In this document: piece after piece, positions 1-10,900 of the stretch
Layout: every line of letters begins with the position of its first letter
Position numbering within the stretch: the stretch's first letter is position 1
Assembly: GCA_963969595.1 (NCBI GenBank)
Contig: OZ018415.1
Coordinates: forward strand, 18,042,001 to 18,106,000
DNA length: 64,000 nt
Reading direction: 5' to 3'
From: Neckera pumila
Lineage: Eukaryota > Streptophyta > Bryopsida > Hypnales > Neckeraceae
Program-made: the position numbers and the translations under genes
The notes under the pieces: model-generated
Databases searched by the model: none
Told to the model about the DNA's origin: nothing
The model's input: only the letters and a program-made list of their open reading frames with translations

Positions 1-589
1 TTTTCGGGCAATCTAAGCATCTTCTTGAAAAAATAAGTTGTAGAATTCATTTTCGAATGCAATTTTGAGAATTTTTCAATTTTTTTTTTTAGACAGGGTT
101 AGATTTTCTTGCTAGAACAATCTCACCGTTGGAATTATTGTGATTCAATTCCATCTAAAAGCTATTAACAATTTAGATTTTTCTTCAATCTTGTACTCAC
201 TTCTACTTAACAATTTTTTAATGAGTGAAAATTAAGTGCTTTTTTTCCTAAATTTTTTTGGTAGATTCTCAACTCAACTACTTAACATAAGTAAGTAGAA
301 AATTGAAATCAGTAGTGCAAAAAATTTGAACTAAAAAGATTCAAAGCCAAAAAAACAAGTGAAGCAAGGTGGAAAAAAACTTGTTTTCTTCACTTTAAAT
401 GCATATATCTTGCAATCTACGTGGTCAAAGTTTCTGAAATTTCTTCTACATATTCATATACTAGTCAAGTACAAGATCTTACGGTTGGATATGCAAAAAA
501 AAACAATTTTTTAAACTCTTTTCTCTTTGCAATAGAAATGACAGTTTTGAATGGTTTTTGGTAGGAAAATCACCTCGGTCCTTTAGGGG
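1..589 (-). mobile_element. TTAA element, B type, cut by window edge
   Basis: Only one end is inside the window: GGTCCTTTAGGGG followed by TTAC, a one-base variant of the TTAA target. The body matches the complete B-type copies at 26960-27880 and 30688-31599 in reverse orientation. For example, the stretch near position 10 (gggcaatctaagcat) is the complement of the copy near 31255. No coding capacity. Confidence 0.65.
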
Positions 590-671
590 TTACGCTAAGT
601 TTTCAAAAGCATCTACTTGTTTTTTACTTCAGCATCACCAATCCAAATTTCAATTTCCCCTTGAATAGATA

Positions 672-687
672 TTTGGTCCTTTAGGGA
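672..687 (+). mobile_element. Solo terminus of a TTAA element
   Basis: The string TTGGTCCTTTAGGGA is followed by TTAA at 688-691, as at the right ends of complete elements. No matching left end was found, so it is probably a remnant, or chance similarity. Confidence 0.35.
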
Positions 688-691
688 TTAA

Positions 692-2418
692 AAGTATGAA
701 AAAAGTTTCCAAACCTCGATAATATTAGAATCTAGGTGCTTCAAATGCACATAATTACATTGAGTTTTGTAATTAACATTGTTATATAATTGAAAGCATT
801 TTTTTATGATATGATAGAAAGATGATAGTAGAAAGTGAATATTGAGTATATATTTTTTACTTCCTAGGATTTGGCAAGAGCGTATAGGATGTGATATTAG
901 AAAACATGATATTGTAGAAATATGGGTGACATATCTATTGAAAATCATGAATTCACAATTTGTAACCAAATTATTGGCAAGGGATCCATTTGAAAATAAT
1001 ATACTAATAATTGTTTTAATTTATAACATCATAAATCAACATTCTAAGTATTTTCTAAATTTTAGTTTTTTAATATAAAATTCAAGTTTTTATTCCAAAT
1101 GATTTGAAGAAAGAAAATTCAACAACTTTAAAAATAAGCAGCTATCGCAAGTATCTCTACCTTATCATATATGTTTTCTATTTCATATAAGTATTGAATA
1201 CAAAAATCAAAGATATTATATATAATTGTTCATCTAATATAATTCATCAATATAAAATTCTATACTATTGTAATCTTATTTTGCATACTTTTTAAAATTT
1301 GTTGGTAATTTCAATCCTTTACAAACAATAAAAAAAGGGTTTAAATTTTTTGCATCTACAACAATATTAAGTCAAAACATAAGTCTAATTTGGCTTTGTA
1401 TAGATGCAAGTGCAAGTTTATTAAATCATACAGTTCAAATGTTGTATATTTTGTTAATTTGATTGTTGATAAATGATATATTAAATTTCCTTTGAATATA
1501 ATAGAACAACCTTATAAACCATTGTATAATATAAATTTAGATGTTTTAGAAATCAAACACAATAATTTATAAAGTACAAAGTGCATAAATCCGTAAAAGA
1601 TGAATGGTTTGGGGTGGTATGAAAGCATTGTCACCCAAGCTATCCTATAAAATATGTGGACAATCAAAACTTCATTAAAGGAAGGCCACCTTTATTAGCA
1701 CAATGTAGAAGAATTTGTTACATAATCTTAGGACAGAGGCAGGGGCAATTCATTGGTACAACAATTTTTTTGCCTAAAAACATACTATTAAAAAAAATAA
1801 AATAGTTTAGGCATGCATTTAATCAAACACACAAATTAAAGCACATGCCAAATTATAGAAAATGCTTTGAAATTCAACCAACTTAGAAGCATATAAGTTG
1901 GTGTATACCATTGATTACAGATATCTTCAAATACATGCCAAATACATGTCAAATCCACTTTTAAAAAGGAACAGAAAAATCTCAAAAATTTCTAAAAGTT
2001 TACAGAAGCTTTTGGAAGCTTTTAGAATACTAAGAAAGCTTCTAGAAAACTATTGAAGCTATTAAAATGCAATAGAATGCTCTTCAAGACCTGTGCTAGA
2101 GGACTATCAAGGTAATCCAATTTTTTTTCAAATTTCTATGGAATCACCTTCCCTTTTAGTGATGAGTGATATGAAGAGCACCTTTATTTACATTTGTAAG
2201 AAATCAAGAATACGACTTATTGCAACATAGGTTGTTTGTTGCTTACTTAACAAAGAAAATATGAATTTGTTTAATCAACAATTGTAACTATGACTTCTTT
2301 CCACTAGATGAAATTCAAAAATAGAGCTTGATGTTAGAACCTCCAAAACATCTTTGATAGGTAAATTCTAAGCCAAAAGATTCAAGACTTCAAACTTGCA
2401 ATAAGATTATTGGAACCC
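692..2418. other. AT-rich intergenic DNA, no gene seen
   Basis: Only short open frames without family features. Around 1985-2085 there is a degenerate run of AGAAGCTTTT-like motifs. The last 38 bases (2381-2418) recur just beyond the next element, at 3379-3416. Confidence 0.6.
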
Positions 2419-2422
2419 TTAA

Positions 2423-3351
2423 CCCCTAAAGGACCAACATGTGTTTTTTGGCAACATAGAAATTTTGGGCAGGTATGCGTGACTAGAGATTTGCATACTT
2501 TGGGCTGAAAATTTTAAAAAAAGAAGGCGCAAAGAGTATCTTTTAAATGTGTAAATTTCATGACATTTGGAAATCATGGAAGTCAAAAGTTATTGCATGA
2601 TATGCAGTTTGTTTCTCAACTCAAGCAATCCAAGCAGATAATCACTTTTTTCAAAAATAAAAATTTGAAATTAGTTTATTAGATTTATATATACGTGAAA
2701 AGCTTTGAGTCATTCTGTTTTGACCAATGAGTAAAAAGTTATGAGGAGTTTTAGTTTGCAGACAATTATGGATTCTCAATTCTCTGTTCTAAAATAAACT
2801 TTGAAGTTCTTTATTTTACTCAATTTTCAATATTTTTTGAAAAAAAATAAAATCTTAGGATGTGAATTGTTTATGATAACATTACAACCATTGGATTGAC
2901 ATTTTTCAATTCCAAAACAAAAATCTCAACAATTTAATATTTTGAATCATTCTCTACTTCTTTCTACTTACTATTTTTTTCCTATATATTGTACAATTCC
3001 AAATGATATGAAAATTTTCAAGCATGTAGCCATCTTGCCTGGAAGAATGATTTCAAAGAAGCACTATCATTTTGGAATTTTTTTCGTAATGATCTGACCT
3101 TGTGAAGTGCAGCTGCCCTTTTTTTTTCAAGGCCCCAAAAAAGATTTTTGCCACTTCAAACGCTAATATCTTACAATCTACACAATGGAAATTTCTGAAA
3201 TTTTTTCCACATCTTCTCAAACTAGAGTACTACAAGATCCTACGATTACATATGTCCAAAACTGGTATTTTTCAAACATTTGGTAATTATACTAGAAATG
3301 GCAGTTTTAGAGCAGTTTTGCGGTGAGAACATAGTCAAAGAAATTTAGGGG
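2423..3351 (+). mobile_element. TTAA element, A type, copy A1 (929 bp)
   Basis: Starts CCCCTAAAGGACCAACATG after TTAA (2419-2422) and ends AAATTTAGGGG before TTAA (3352-3355). Terminal inverted repeats are short, about 9 bp; the subterminal sequences of the two ends differ. The interior is shared with A2-A6 and has no transposase. The TTAA duplication and CCC start fit a non-autonomous piggyBac-like (or Sola3-like) element; this assignment is inference. Confidence 0.75.
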
Positions 3352-3355
3352 TTAA

Positions 3356-3905
3356 AAGGTAACTTCTGAGTTGCTAGGTTCAAGACTTCAAACTTGAAAC
3401 AAGATCATAGAGGCCCAAGCTTCAGGTTAAAAATTATTGAGCCAAGACTAATCAACATAGGGTCATTTTCATTATATAGAAATTTGCCTTTTGTCCTGAA
3501 GTTGTGATGGTGAAGGAACTAATGTTCTACAATGGTTGGTATGATAATTGTGACATAGAAAGCTTAAGCTCTATACTACAACAAAATGTTTTTTTCTACA
3601 ATTGCAAAATATGACTACACTGAGTCATAAAATCTCAAAATATGATTCACGCAAAAATCACTGTAGATGACCCGCAATATAATTGGATGTAGTCATTACC
3701 GACAAGTCACTTTGGACATGAGTCATATTTTGTAGTCATAATGGTGAAGGATATAATTAACCATATTTTGCCAATGTGGCATATATATTGACTATCTTTA
3801 GAGGCTTGACTTTCTCTTGATCTGCCCAAGCAAAGGAAAAAAACCTACATGGCATGTGACTCCATGTATTTATATTTTCAATTGACGTGGAATATAACTA
3901 TGATG
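3356..3905. other. AT-rich DNA, no gene seen
   Basis: Begins with the second copy of a 38-bp direct repeat flanking A1 (3379-3416). From about 3590 it contains scattered GTCATATTTTG-type motifs that lead into the minisatellite. No credible coding sequence. Confidence 0.5.
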
Positions 3906-3907
3906 AG

Positions 3908-4170
3908 TCATATTTTGACTGACTTGGCATATGACTTTGTGTAGTCAGATTTTTAGCTGATTTGGAACATGGTTCTTGTCAATCATATTTTTTATTGATG
4001 TAGAATATGACCCTTGTGATTCATATTCTCTACTAATGTAGATAATGAATCTCCTTAATCATATATTTTGCTAATGTGGAATATCACCCTTGAGCTTGTA
4101 AGTTATATTTTTTGTTGATGTAAAATATGATTCCTGTGAATCATATTTTTGGCTAATGTGGCAAACTGGT
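3908..4170 (+). repeat. 38-bp minisatellite, about seven units
   Basis: TCATATTTT-type unit starts lie at 3908, 3945, 3983, 4021, 4059, 4103 and 4141, so spacing is 37-38 bp with one 44-bp unit. A typical unit is a CATATTTT block, then GCTAATGTGG, then AATATGACCCTTGTGA. Units are diverged, so the array is old. Confidence 0.7.
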
Positions 4171-4904
4171 AGTTCATATGGGGGTTGCTAGTAATTTTAT
4201 GATTGAATGCGGTCATGTTTTTAAAAGAATGAAGTCACATATTTGGCATAACTGTGAGCATTATATGACTATAGCCGGTTACATTTTGGCTAAGATATAT
4301 TTTGAAATATAACTCAAGAAAATGGTATTCAAAATAACTGAGAGTTGCATTTCTTAGATTTATATGAGTGGTTTGTAATTGGGATAACTGAGGTTTACAA
4401 TGGCTTTTCTCATAAACTTTCATCCATTCTAAATGGACATGACGCATTGTAGTCATGCATCAATATGTTTTAGTAGCTAAATAAAATACTTCATCCATTT
4501 AAAAAGAATATGTATAAATGTATGATTTTTGAAATGTACAAGAGATAGTCATATTAGAGAGAAAATGCAAGAAAGAATGTCTCTTTCCAATGACATTTAA
4601 TAGTCACTGATACAAAACATATCACAATGACACTCTATAAATGTATATTCCCATACACTTATAGAACCTATATTCCTTACAAAAATGTGAAAATGTTGAC
4701 TTTCTAGTATTGAAAGCAATCTCCAATAATTTCATTCCCACTTCAAGTGCCTACACGTACAATCAAAGAAGTTAATTTTCAATGAATGAACAATATAGCT
4801 CAACCTTCAAAGATTTAAGGCAACACAAAATATGTTGCACAAGTTGAAGGTAAGAAAGAGCCATAACCACTATATTTCTAAGAATCACAAATTAAAAAAG
4901 AAAT
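4171..4904. other. AT-rich DNA, no gene seen
   Basis: No long open frame, RNA gene or clear element end. A Stowaway-like string (TACTTCATCCATTTAAAAAG) starts near 4488 but no matching partner was found. Confidence 0.5.
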
Positions 4905-5730
4905 AACAATGGTGACAGAAGGAACAAGAAGCAAAAGGACGCAAATGCTAAGAAAAAAAAACAAGCAATTCACTACAAGAGAATGGGGTGTTTTAAATGA
5001 GTTTTAAAGTATAGTCCTAGATATAAGATTTTAAGTAATGACCTTCAAGGCAATTTTCAGCAAAATTTTACTAAAAATACATGTATTTCTAATCAAATTT
5101 TGTTGAAAATTGCCTTAGTGATCATTACTTAAAACCTTATGTCTAGGACTATACTTAAAAACTCACTTAAAACACCCCATTCACTTGTAGTAAATGAAGC
5201 AAGAGGTATATGCAACCAAAAAGAAGAAGAAGCAAGAATTAAGATGCAACAAATAACAAAAAGAAGTAAAAACCAAGATGCAACAAGAAGCATGATTTAA
5301 AATGCAACAAGAAGAAACAAAAAGCAAGAGCTAAAGAAGCAACAAGTGGAAACAAGAAGTAGAAAGCAAGAACAAAGAGGTAACAAGAGGAAACTAGAAG
5401 TAAAGAGAAAGAACTAAAAGGCAACAAGAGGCAAGATCTAATATTAAGCAACAAGATGCAAGGATTAAGAAGCAAAAAAGAAGCAACAAGTGGAAACAAG
5501 AAGTAAGAAGCAAGAACGAAGAGGTAACAAGAAGAAACTAGAAGCAAAGAAAAAAAACTAAGAGGCAATAAGAAGCAAGAGCTAATATTAAGCAATAAGA
5601 TGCAAGGATTAAGAAGCAAAAAAAAAAAAGAGAAAAAAGGGAACAAGAGAAAACTAGAAGCAAGGAGCAAGAACTAAGAGGCAGTAAGAAGAAAAACCTA
5701 AGAGGCAACAATAAACAAAGAAAAGAAGCA
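4905..5730 (+). repeat. Purine-rich (AAGAAGCAAGAA) degenerate tandem tract
   Basis: The plus strand is almost all A and G with regular C in AGCAACAAGA-like motifs. A longer unit recurs at about 144 bp: AACAAGTGGAAACAAGAAG at 5341 and again at 5485. The reverse strand reads open as a low-complexity Leu/Phe/Ser sequence, which I take as a by-product of composition and not a gene. The foldback MITE at 4971-5192 sits inside the tract. Confidence 0.65.
4971..5192. mobile_element. CACTA-type foldback MITE (222 bp)
   Basis: The left end CACTACAAGAGAATGGGG is mirrored by a right end reading CCCCATTCACTTGTAGTA, so one arm has a final G-to-A change. The arms stay complementary for about 100 bp each, meeting around 5078, so the whole element can fold into one hairpin. 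The terminal CACTA is the EnSpm/CACTA hallmark. The 3-bp target duplication is not clear. Confidence 0.65.
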
Positions 5731-6070
5731 AAATAGCCAAATGTTGCACTTCGAGGGGATGAATTGCAAAAAAAGAAAACTAGGATTTTTAAACCCTAAA
5801 TCATTGGCGGTTGCATAGAAGTGGTGGCTAGGGTTTTAAAACCCAGATCATGTGACTTGCCCATCACACACATGACTTTCTCTAGTCATTGATTTGACAT
5901 AGTTAGATGACTAACCAAGTATGGCTATACCAAACAACTAAGCTATTTTCACAACCACATTTTATCCAAAGTCGATACATGTTGACACTACAACTACACA
6001 AAATGTCTAAAGGGAAGTTATAAGGCCTTAAGCAACTACAATTATGGCAAAAAAAAACCCATCCAAGTAG
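5731..6070. other. Intergenic DNA, no gene seen
   Basis: Contains two short mirrored motifs (TTTTTAAACCCTAAAT near 5790 and TAGGGTTTTAAAACCC near 5829) that could pair. No coding signal. Confidence 0.4.
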
Positions 6071-6071
6071 A

Positions 6072-6422
6072 CACTAGAAGAAACCCATTTTTTTTATGTC
6101 AATCATTTGACATACATGTGATGTTTTTATAGACATCATGATGTCGGAGTGTTGATGACCCCAAATGCAAATTTCCATAGATGTCAAAACACGTTGATGT
6201 TGTCATGTTAACGTCCATGTTTTATTTGACATGAATTCAAATATAGTAATGTTTTTTTGAACATCCAAAAAATATAGCACTGCCACATCAGCAAGCAAAT
6301 GCATTTTCTCTAAGGATAAGTCTATAAAAATTATTGTGGGGTATGATGAAATACTAACCAAATGTGAAAAATTTAGGGAAAAGGTTGCCATGTGGTATGC
6401 TTTGCAAAAAAGGGATTCGGAG
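6072..6422 (+). mobile_element. Possible CACTA-element left end
   Basis: CACTAGAAGAAACCC at 6072 resembles the CACTATAAGAAACCC end of the MITE at 28208-28415. It is followed by ATGTCA/TGACAT inverted motifs, as in that element. No right end was found before the Tc1-like element at 6425, so this may be a truncated copy. Confidence 0.35.
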
Positions 6423-6424
6423 TA

Positions 6425-7927
6425 CAGTGGGGTACCAATCAAAATGTCGTTTTCGAATTTGCAGTGAGAAAAATTTATGTACTACTACCTTTGAAAGCCT
6501 CCCAAGAGCTCAAAAATTGATATTTTTACCACAAAATTTTTACCACAGCATCATCTTTAAGTTAATTATATGTATGACAAATTTCAAGGCCAAAAGATTC
6601 ACAGAAAAAAAGTTACTCAAAATCTACCAGCATTAGTAGCTGTGGAAATTTTTTCACTGCTGCCAACTTTGACAGCCTCCCAAAGATTGAATTATTTTTT
6701 TTTTGCCATGAAATTCTTGGAACAAAAACCTCTTTATGTTAGTAACATATGATAAAAATTTCAAGGCCAAAAGATTAATACAAAAAAAGATATTAACAAT
6801 CTACCAACATGTGTCGTTTTGAGAAACAATTGTGAAAATCGTTTCACTACTTCAACTTTGACACCCTCCCAAGGGCTGAAAAATTGCTTATTTACTATGA
6901 AATTTTTTCCACAAAGTTATTTCTATGTTAGTAACATTTGTGAAAAGTTTCAAAGCCAAAAAATTTATACAAAAAAAAATATTCAAAATCTACCAACATG
7001 TGTAGCTGTGAAAAATCATTTCACTACTTCCAACTTTGACACCCTCCTAAGGTCTGCAATTTTACTTACTTACCATGAATTTTTTTGCACAAGATACCCT
7101 CTATGCTAATAACATGTGTGACAAATTTGAAGGTCAAAAGATTTACACAAAAAAGGAAATCCACAATCTACCAACATGTGTAGTTGTGGGAAACAATGGG
7201 GGAAACCATTTCATTACTACCAACTTTGACACCCTCCCAACGGTTGAGAAATTGTCTATTTACCATGAAATTTTTGGCACAACATGCTCTTTATGTTAAC
7301 AACATTCATGCCATATTTCAAGGTCAAAAAATTTATACAAAAATATTTACAATCTACCAATGTGTGTAGTTGTGAGATACATTTTATTAAAGACATTGAA
7401 ATTGTTGAAGTATGTTAGACACTCATGCTTCTAGATTGAAATTCTACAGATGATGCAATCTCTAATCATAAATGCTTCTCAATAAAATCAAGGATAGCCA
7501 AATCTAGTTGTGTGCACTTGTCACATCTCAAAGAATGCACTTGTTTAAAAATTGGAGACCATACATGCATATGAAGAAGCTTTTTCCTCTCAATAAGAAT
7601 GCTTGCATTTGCAATAGAGTATTATAGGAGGTGGGATGTGGGATGATGAGAGAAGCAAGTGATGGATGATTTATTTTCTAAGCAGAGGATTGAAACTTTG
7701 TGAACATGAGTGATTGAGTGCATGAAAGATGAGTTAACTGAGCAAGTCTAGGCTATGTGATAACTGAGTGGATGAGGCATGGGATGAGTGACTGAGGATA
7801 TATGGAGGTATGTGAGATTCTCTTTAAGAGTGAGTGAGGTTATAACTTACATGTGGTGACTGGTGAGGTCTGGTGAATGAGTGAAGGTTGTGAGGCTGGA
7901 TGATAGTGAGTGATTGAGGATATGTGA
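6425..7927 (+). repeat. Left arm of the giant inverted repeat
   Basis: This 1503-bp arm has an outer part built of roughly 180-bp tandem units. A middle single-copy part runs to about 7620. The inner part (about 7620-7927) is rich in TGAGTGA/GATTGAGG motifs. A diverged copy of its innermost 80-90 bases reappears in the spacer at about 8028-8097. Confidence 0.85.
6455..7369 (+). repeat. About 180-bp tandem repeat in left arm
   Basis: The marker TTTCAAGGCCAAAAGATT (or variants) occurs at about 6581, 6758, 6948, 7125 and 7315. Intervals are 177, 190, 177 and 190 bp, which suggests a dimeric higher-order unit of 367 bp. Each unit also carries a TTTGACACCCTCCCAA-like block and a CAATCTACCAACATGTG-like block. 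A partial unit precedes 6581. The mirror copy lies at 8664-9578. Confidence 0.8.
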
Positions 7928-8028
7928 ACAATTCTAACATGGACTCCAACAATAGCTGCAATGTCAATTCCTGTCTTCCCTGCCTCACTCAAACCTACTA
8001 TGTGAGCACAAGTTTCACCTGGTTTCAT
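7924..8028 (-). pseudogene. Tc1-like transposase helix-turn-helix fragment
   Basis: On the minus strand an ATG at 8028 opens a frame whose first 35 codons include IVGLSEAGKTGIDIAAIVG. This fits the N-terminal DNA-binding helix-turn-helix of Tc1/mariner transposases (pattern: hydrophobic-V-x-L-x-x-A-G-K-x-x-x-x-I-A-x-x-V-G-V). The similarity stops at the arm boundary, where the frame runs into arm repeat. It is too short to work alone. The position between inverted arms of a TA-flanked element supports the reading, but a database search is needed to confirm it. Confidence 0.5.
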
Positions 8029-8105
8029 TCACATACCCTCAATCACTCACCACGATCCAACCTTATTCACCACATGCAAAACCTCACTCAGTTATAAAAA
8101 AAAAC

Positions 8106-9608
8106 TCACATATCCTCAATCACTCACTATCATCCAGCCTCACAACCTTCACTCATTCACCAGACCTCACCAGTCACCACATGTAAGTTATAACCTCACT
8201 CACTCTTAAAGAGAATCTCACATACCTCCATATATCCTCAGTCACTCATCCCATGCCTCATCCACTCAGTTATCACATAGCCTAGACTTGCTCAGTTAAC
8301 TCATCTTTCATGCACTCAATCACTCATGTTCACAAAGTTTCAATCCTCTGCTTAGAAAATAAATCATCCATCACTTGCTTCTCTCATCATCCCACATCCC
8401 ACCTCCTATAATACTCTATTGCAAATGCAAGCATTCTTATTGAGAGGAAAAAGCTTCTTCATATGCATGTATGGTCTCCAATTTTTAAACAAGTGCATTC
8501 TTTGAGATGTGACAAGTGCACACAACTAGATTTGGCTATCCTTGATTTTATTGAGAAGCATTTATGATTAGAGATTGCATCATCTGTAGAATTTCAATCT
8601 AGAAGCATGAGTGTCTAACATACTTCAACAATTTCAATGTCTTTAATAAAATGTATCTCACAACTACACACATTGGTAGATTGTAAATATTTTTGTATAA
8701 ATTTTTTGACCTTGAAATATGGCATGAATGTTGTTAACATAAAGAGCATGTTGTGCCAAAAATTTCATGGTAAATAGACAATTTCTCAACCGTTGGGAGG
8801 GTGTCAAAGTTGGTAGTAATGAAATGGTTTCCCCCATTGTTTCCCACAACTACACATGTTGGTAGATTGTGGATTTCCTTTTTTGTGTAAATCTTTTGAC
8901 CTTCAAATTTGTCACACATGTTATTAGCATAGAGGGTATCTTGTGCAAAAAAATTCATGGTAAGTAAGTAAAATTGCAGACCTTAGGAGGGTGTCAAAGT
9001 TGGAAGTAGTGAAATGATTTTTCACAGCTACACATGTTGGTAGATTTTGAATATTTTTTTTTGTATAAATTTTTTGGCTTTGAAACTTTTCACAAATGTT
9101 ACTAACATAGAAATAACTTTGTGGAAAAAATTTCATAGTAAATAAGCAATTTTTCAGCCCTTGGGAGGGTGTCAAAGTTGAAGTAGTGAAACGATTTTCA
9201 CAATTGTTTCTCAAAACGACACATGTTGGTAGATTGTTAATATCTTTTTTTGTATTAATCTTTTGGCCTTGAAATTTTTATCATATGTTACTAACATAAA
9301 GAGGTTTTTGTTCCAAGAATTTCATGGCAAAAAAAAAATAATTCAATCTTTGGGAGGCTGTCAAAGTTGGCAGCAGTGAAAAAATTTCCACAGCTACTAA
9401 TGCTGGTAGATTTTGAGTAACTTTTTTTCTGTGAATCTTTTGGCCTTGAAATTTGTCATACATATAATTAACTTAAAGATGATGCTGTGGTAAAAATTTT
9501 GTGGTAAAAATATCAATTTTTGAGCTCTTGGGAGGCTTTCAAAGGTAGTAGTACATAAATTTTTCTCACTGCAAATTCGAAAACGACATTTTGATTGGTA
9601 CCCCACTG
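8106..9608 (-). repeat. Right arm of the giant inverted repeat
   Basis: Reverse complement of 6425-7927, with no length difference. It carries the same tandem units inverted, so short open frames on its minus strand duplicate those of the left arm and are not independent genes. Confidence 0.85.
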
Positions 9609-9640
9609 TACACTATAGATGAAAAGAGAAGCTCTTTATA

Positions 9641-9950
9641 CAGTGGATGCTGGCACTACCGTAAGGCTATCTTTTTTTTATTGTCAAATGAGAAAATGTA
9701 TAGTCAAATCCAATTCATTTTGAGTTTTTAGATCCTGCTAAGATTAGGAGAACTTTGGAAGGCCCGTGTATCCTAAAAAATGAATTGTAAATTGCATTAG
9801 AATCACACTAAAGTCTACTTCATCATCATTATAAATACACATATGTAATTGAAAATCATACAAAAAGTTTAATGTTTTCTATATACTATCTACCATCGAC
9901 CATTGCCACCAATTGTGAAAATTACAACTTGTATTTAATGAAACATATTA
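9641..9950 (+). repeat. Dispersed repeat F, copy 1, with unoccupied TTAA
   Basis: From CAGTGGATGCTGGCACTACC onward it matches 23725-23977 (shared blocks include GAACTTTGGAAGGCCC and AATCACACTAAAGTCTACTT). At 9935-9938 it reads GTAT-TTAA-TGAAAC, where copy 2 reads GTAT-TTAA followed by a TTAA element. It begins after TATA, like another Tc1-type end, but no partner end was found. Confidence 0.65.
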
Positions 9951-10900
9951 GAAATGAACCTTCACAATTGCTTTAGAGATACTTGATTCCATACCACTTT
10001 AATTGCTTGTATGATTTCTTGCTTATTCTTCACCTAATGCAAAAGATCTTTGACTATCTTCCAAAAGTTCTCTATGAAATGGTAGATAGTGTATAAATGA
10101 AATCCAAATTGTTGTATGATTTTAAATTATTCATTTTTCACTTGTTATGAAGTTGGAGTGCACTTCATTGCAATTCCAACACAATTCGTTGTTTCCAAAT
10201 GAGTTCATTTTTTAGCATGCTAGAACTTCCTAATAAAGTTGCTGAACTTTCTAGTGAAGATTGATTGAATTAAAAATTCATAAATGAATCTGACTTCATT
10301 GTACAGTAGCCCTATCTCCCTCTTTTGTAGGATTTTTTTCTTTTCCACCTTTGCAAGATTCACCCTCTTGCAGGGTCTTTTTTTTTCCTTCTCCACCTTT
10401 GTAAGATTCACTGAAGTCATCCACCAAGTCATCTTATCCTCGCACCCACTATTGAACTGTTTCATTAGGCTGCAACTAACTTAGCATACATCATGCATCA
10501 AACCCTCACTTGCTTAACATTGACAGGATTTGTTAACATTGACAGGATTTGGTGGGTAGGGTTGGTGGACACACGCAAGGTCTTCTATACATGCGTGCTT
10601 CATTTACTTCAGTTGGTGCAGAATCATAAAGGATTTCAACTAACTTATATGTCAAAAGCCACAGCACCAAAGCCTGTCCCAAAGCCTGGAATTCAAACCT
10701 AATTCAGTTTGGAATGTCCGTCTCAACTCTCAAAGCTTCTACAGTACTGTACGGTACAGTGAATTACTGTAAAACTAACAGAAATACTCCGATTACTGTG
10801 CTGAAGTGGCCACTCATTGACTCTGTAGTCTGTATCGTGCCTGTGCTTCTCAAATTCTGTGCACAGAATTATTTACTTATTGAATTTGAGAATCAAAGAT
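9951..10900. other. Intergenic DNA, no gene seen
   Basis: Contains a pyrimidine-rich stretch at about 10310-10415 with a roughly 45-bp direct duplication (CCACCTTTGCAAGATTCAC and CCACCTTTGTAAGATTCAC). A 19-bp direct repeat (TTAACATTGACAGGATTTG) lies at about 10514-10551. No supported gene. Confidence 0.5.

Larger units (their letters stand above)
6425..9608. mobile_element. Tc1/mariner-like foldback element with 1.5-kb arms
   Basis: TA (6423-6424) then CAGTGGGGTACCAATC on the left, and GATTGGTACCCCACTG then TA (9609-9610) on the right. The two halves are inverted copies: every base pairs as x + y = 16033, from 6425/9608 down to 7927/8106. I found no mismatch or indel in the stretches compared, leaving a 178-bp spacer (7928-8105). 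The CAGTG terminus plus TA duplication is what Tc1/mariner/pogo elements show. The spacer carries a fragment that reads like a Tc1-type helix-turn-helix. No complete transposase is present, so it should be non-autonomous. The near-identity of the arms means recent formation, gene conversion, or possibly an assembly artefact. Confidence 0.8.

Noticed and set aside
5239..5670. 143-codon open frame on the minus strand, very Leu/Phe/Ser-rich
   Set aside because: It is the complement of a purine-rich tandem repeat. The composition alone keeps the frame open, and no start context or domain supports a gene.
6364..9606. Mirrored sets of 60-96-codon open frames in both palindrome arms
   Set aside because: They repeat the same short peptides because the DNA is tandemly and inversely repeated. 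They lack domains, and units of 177/190 bp do not keep one frame.
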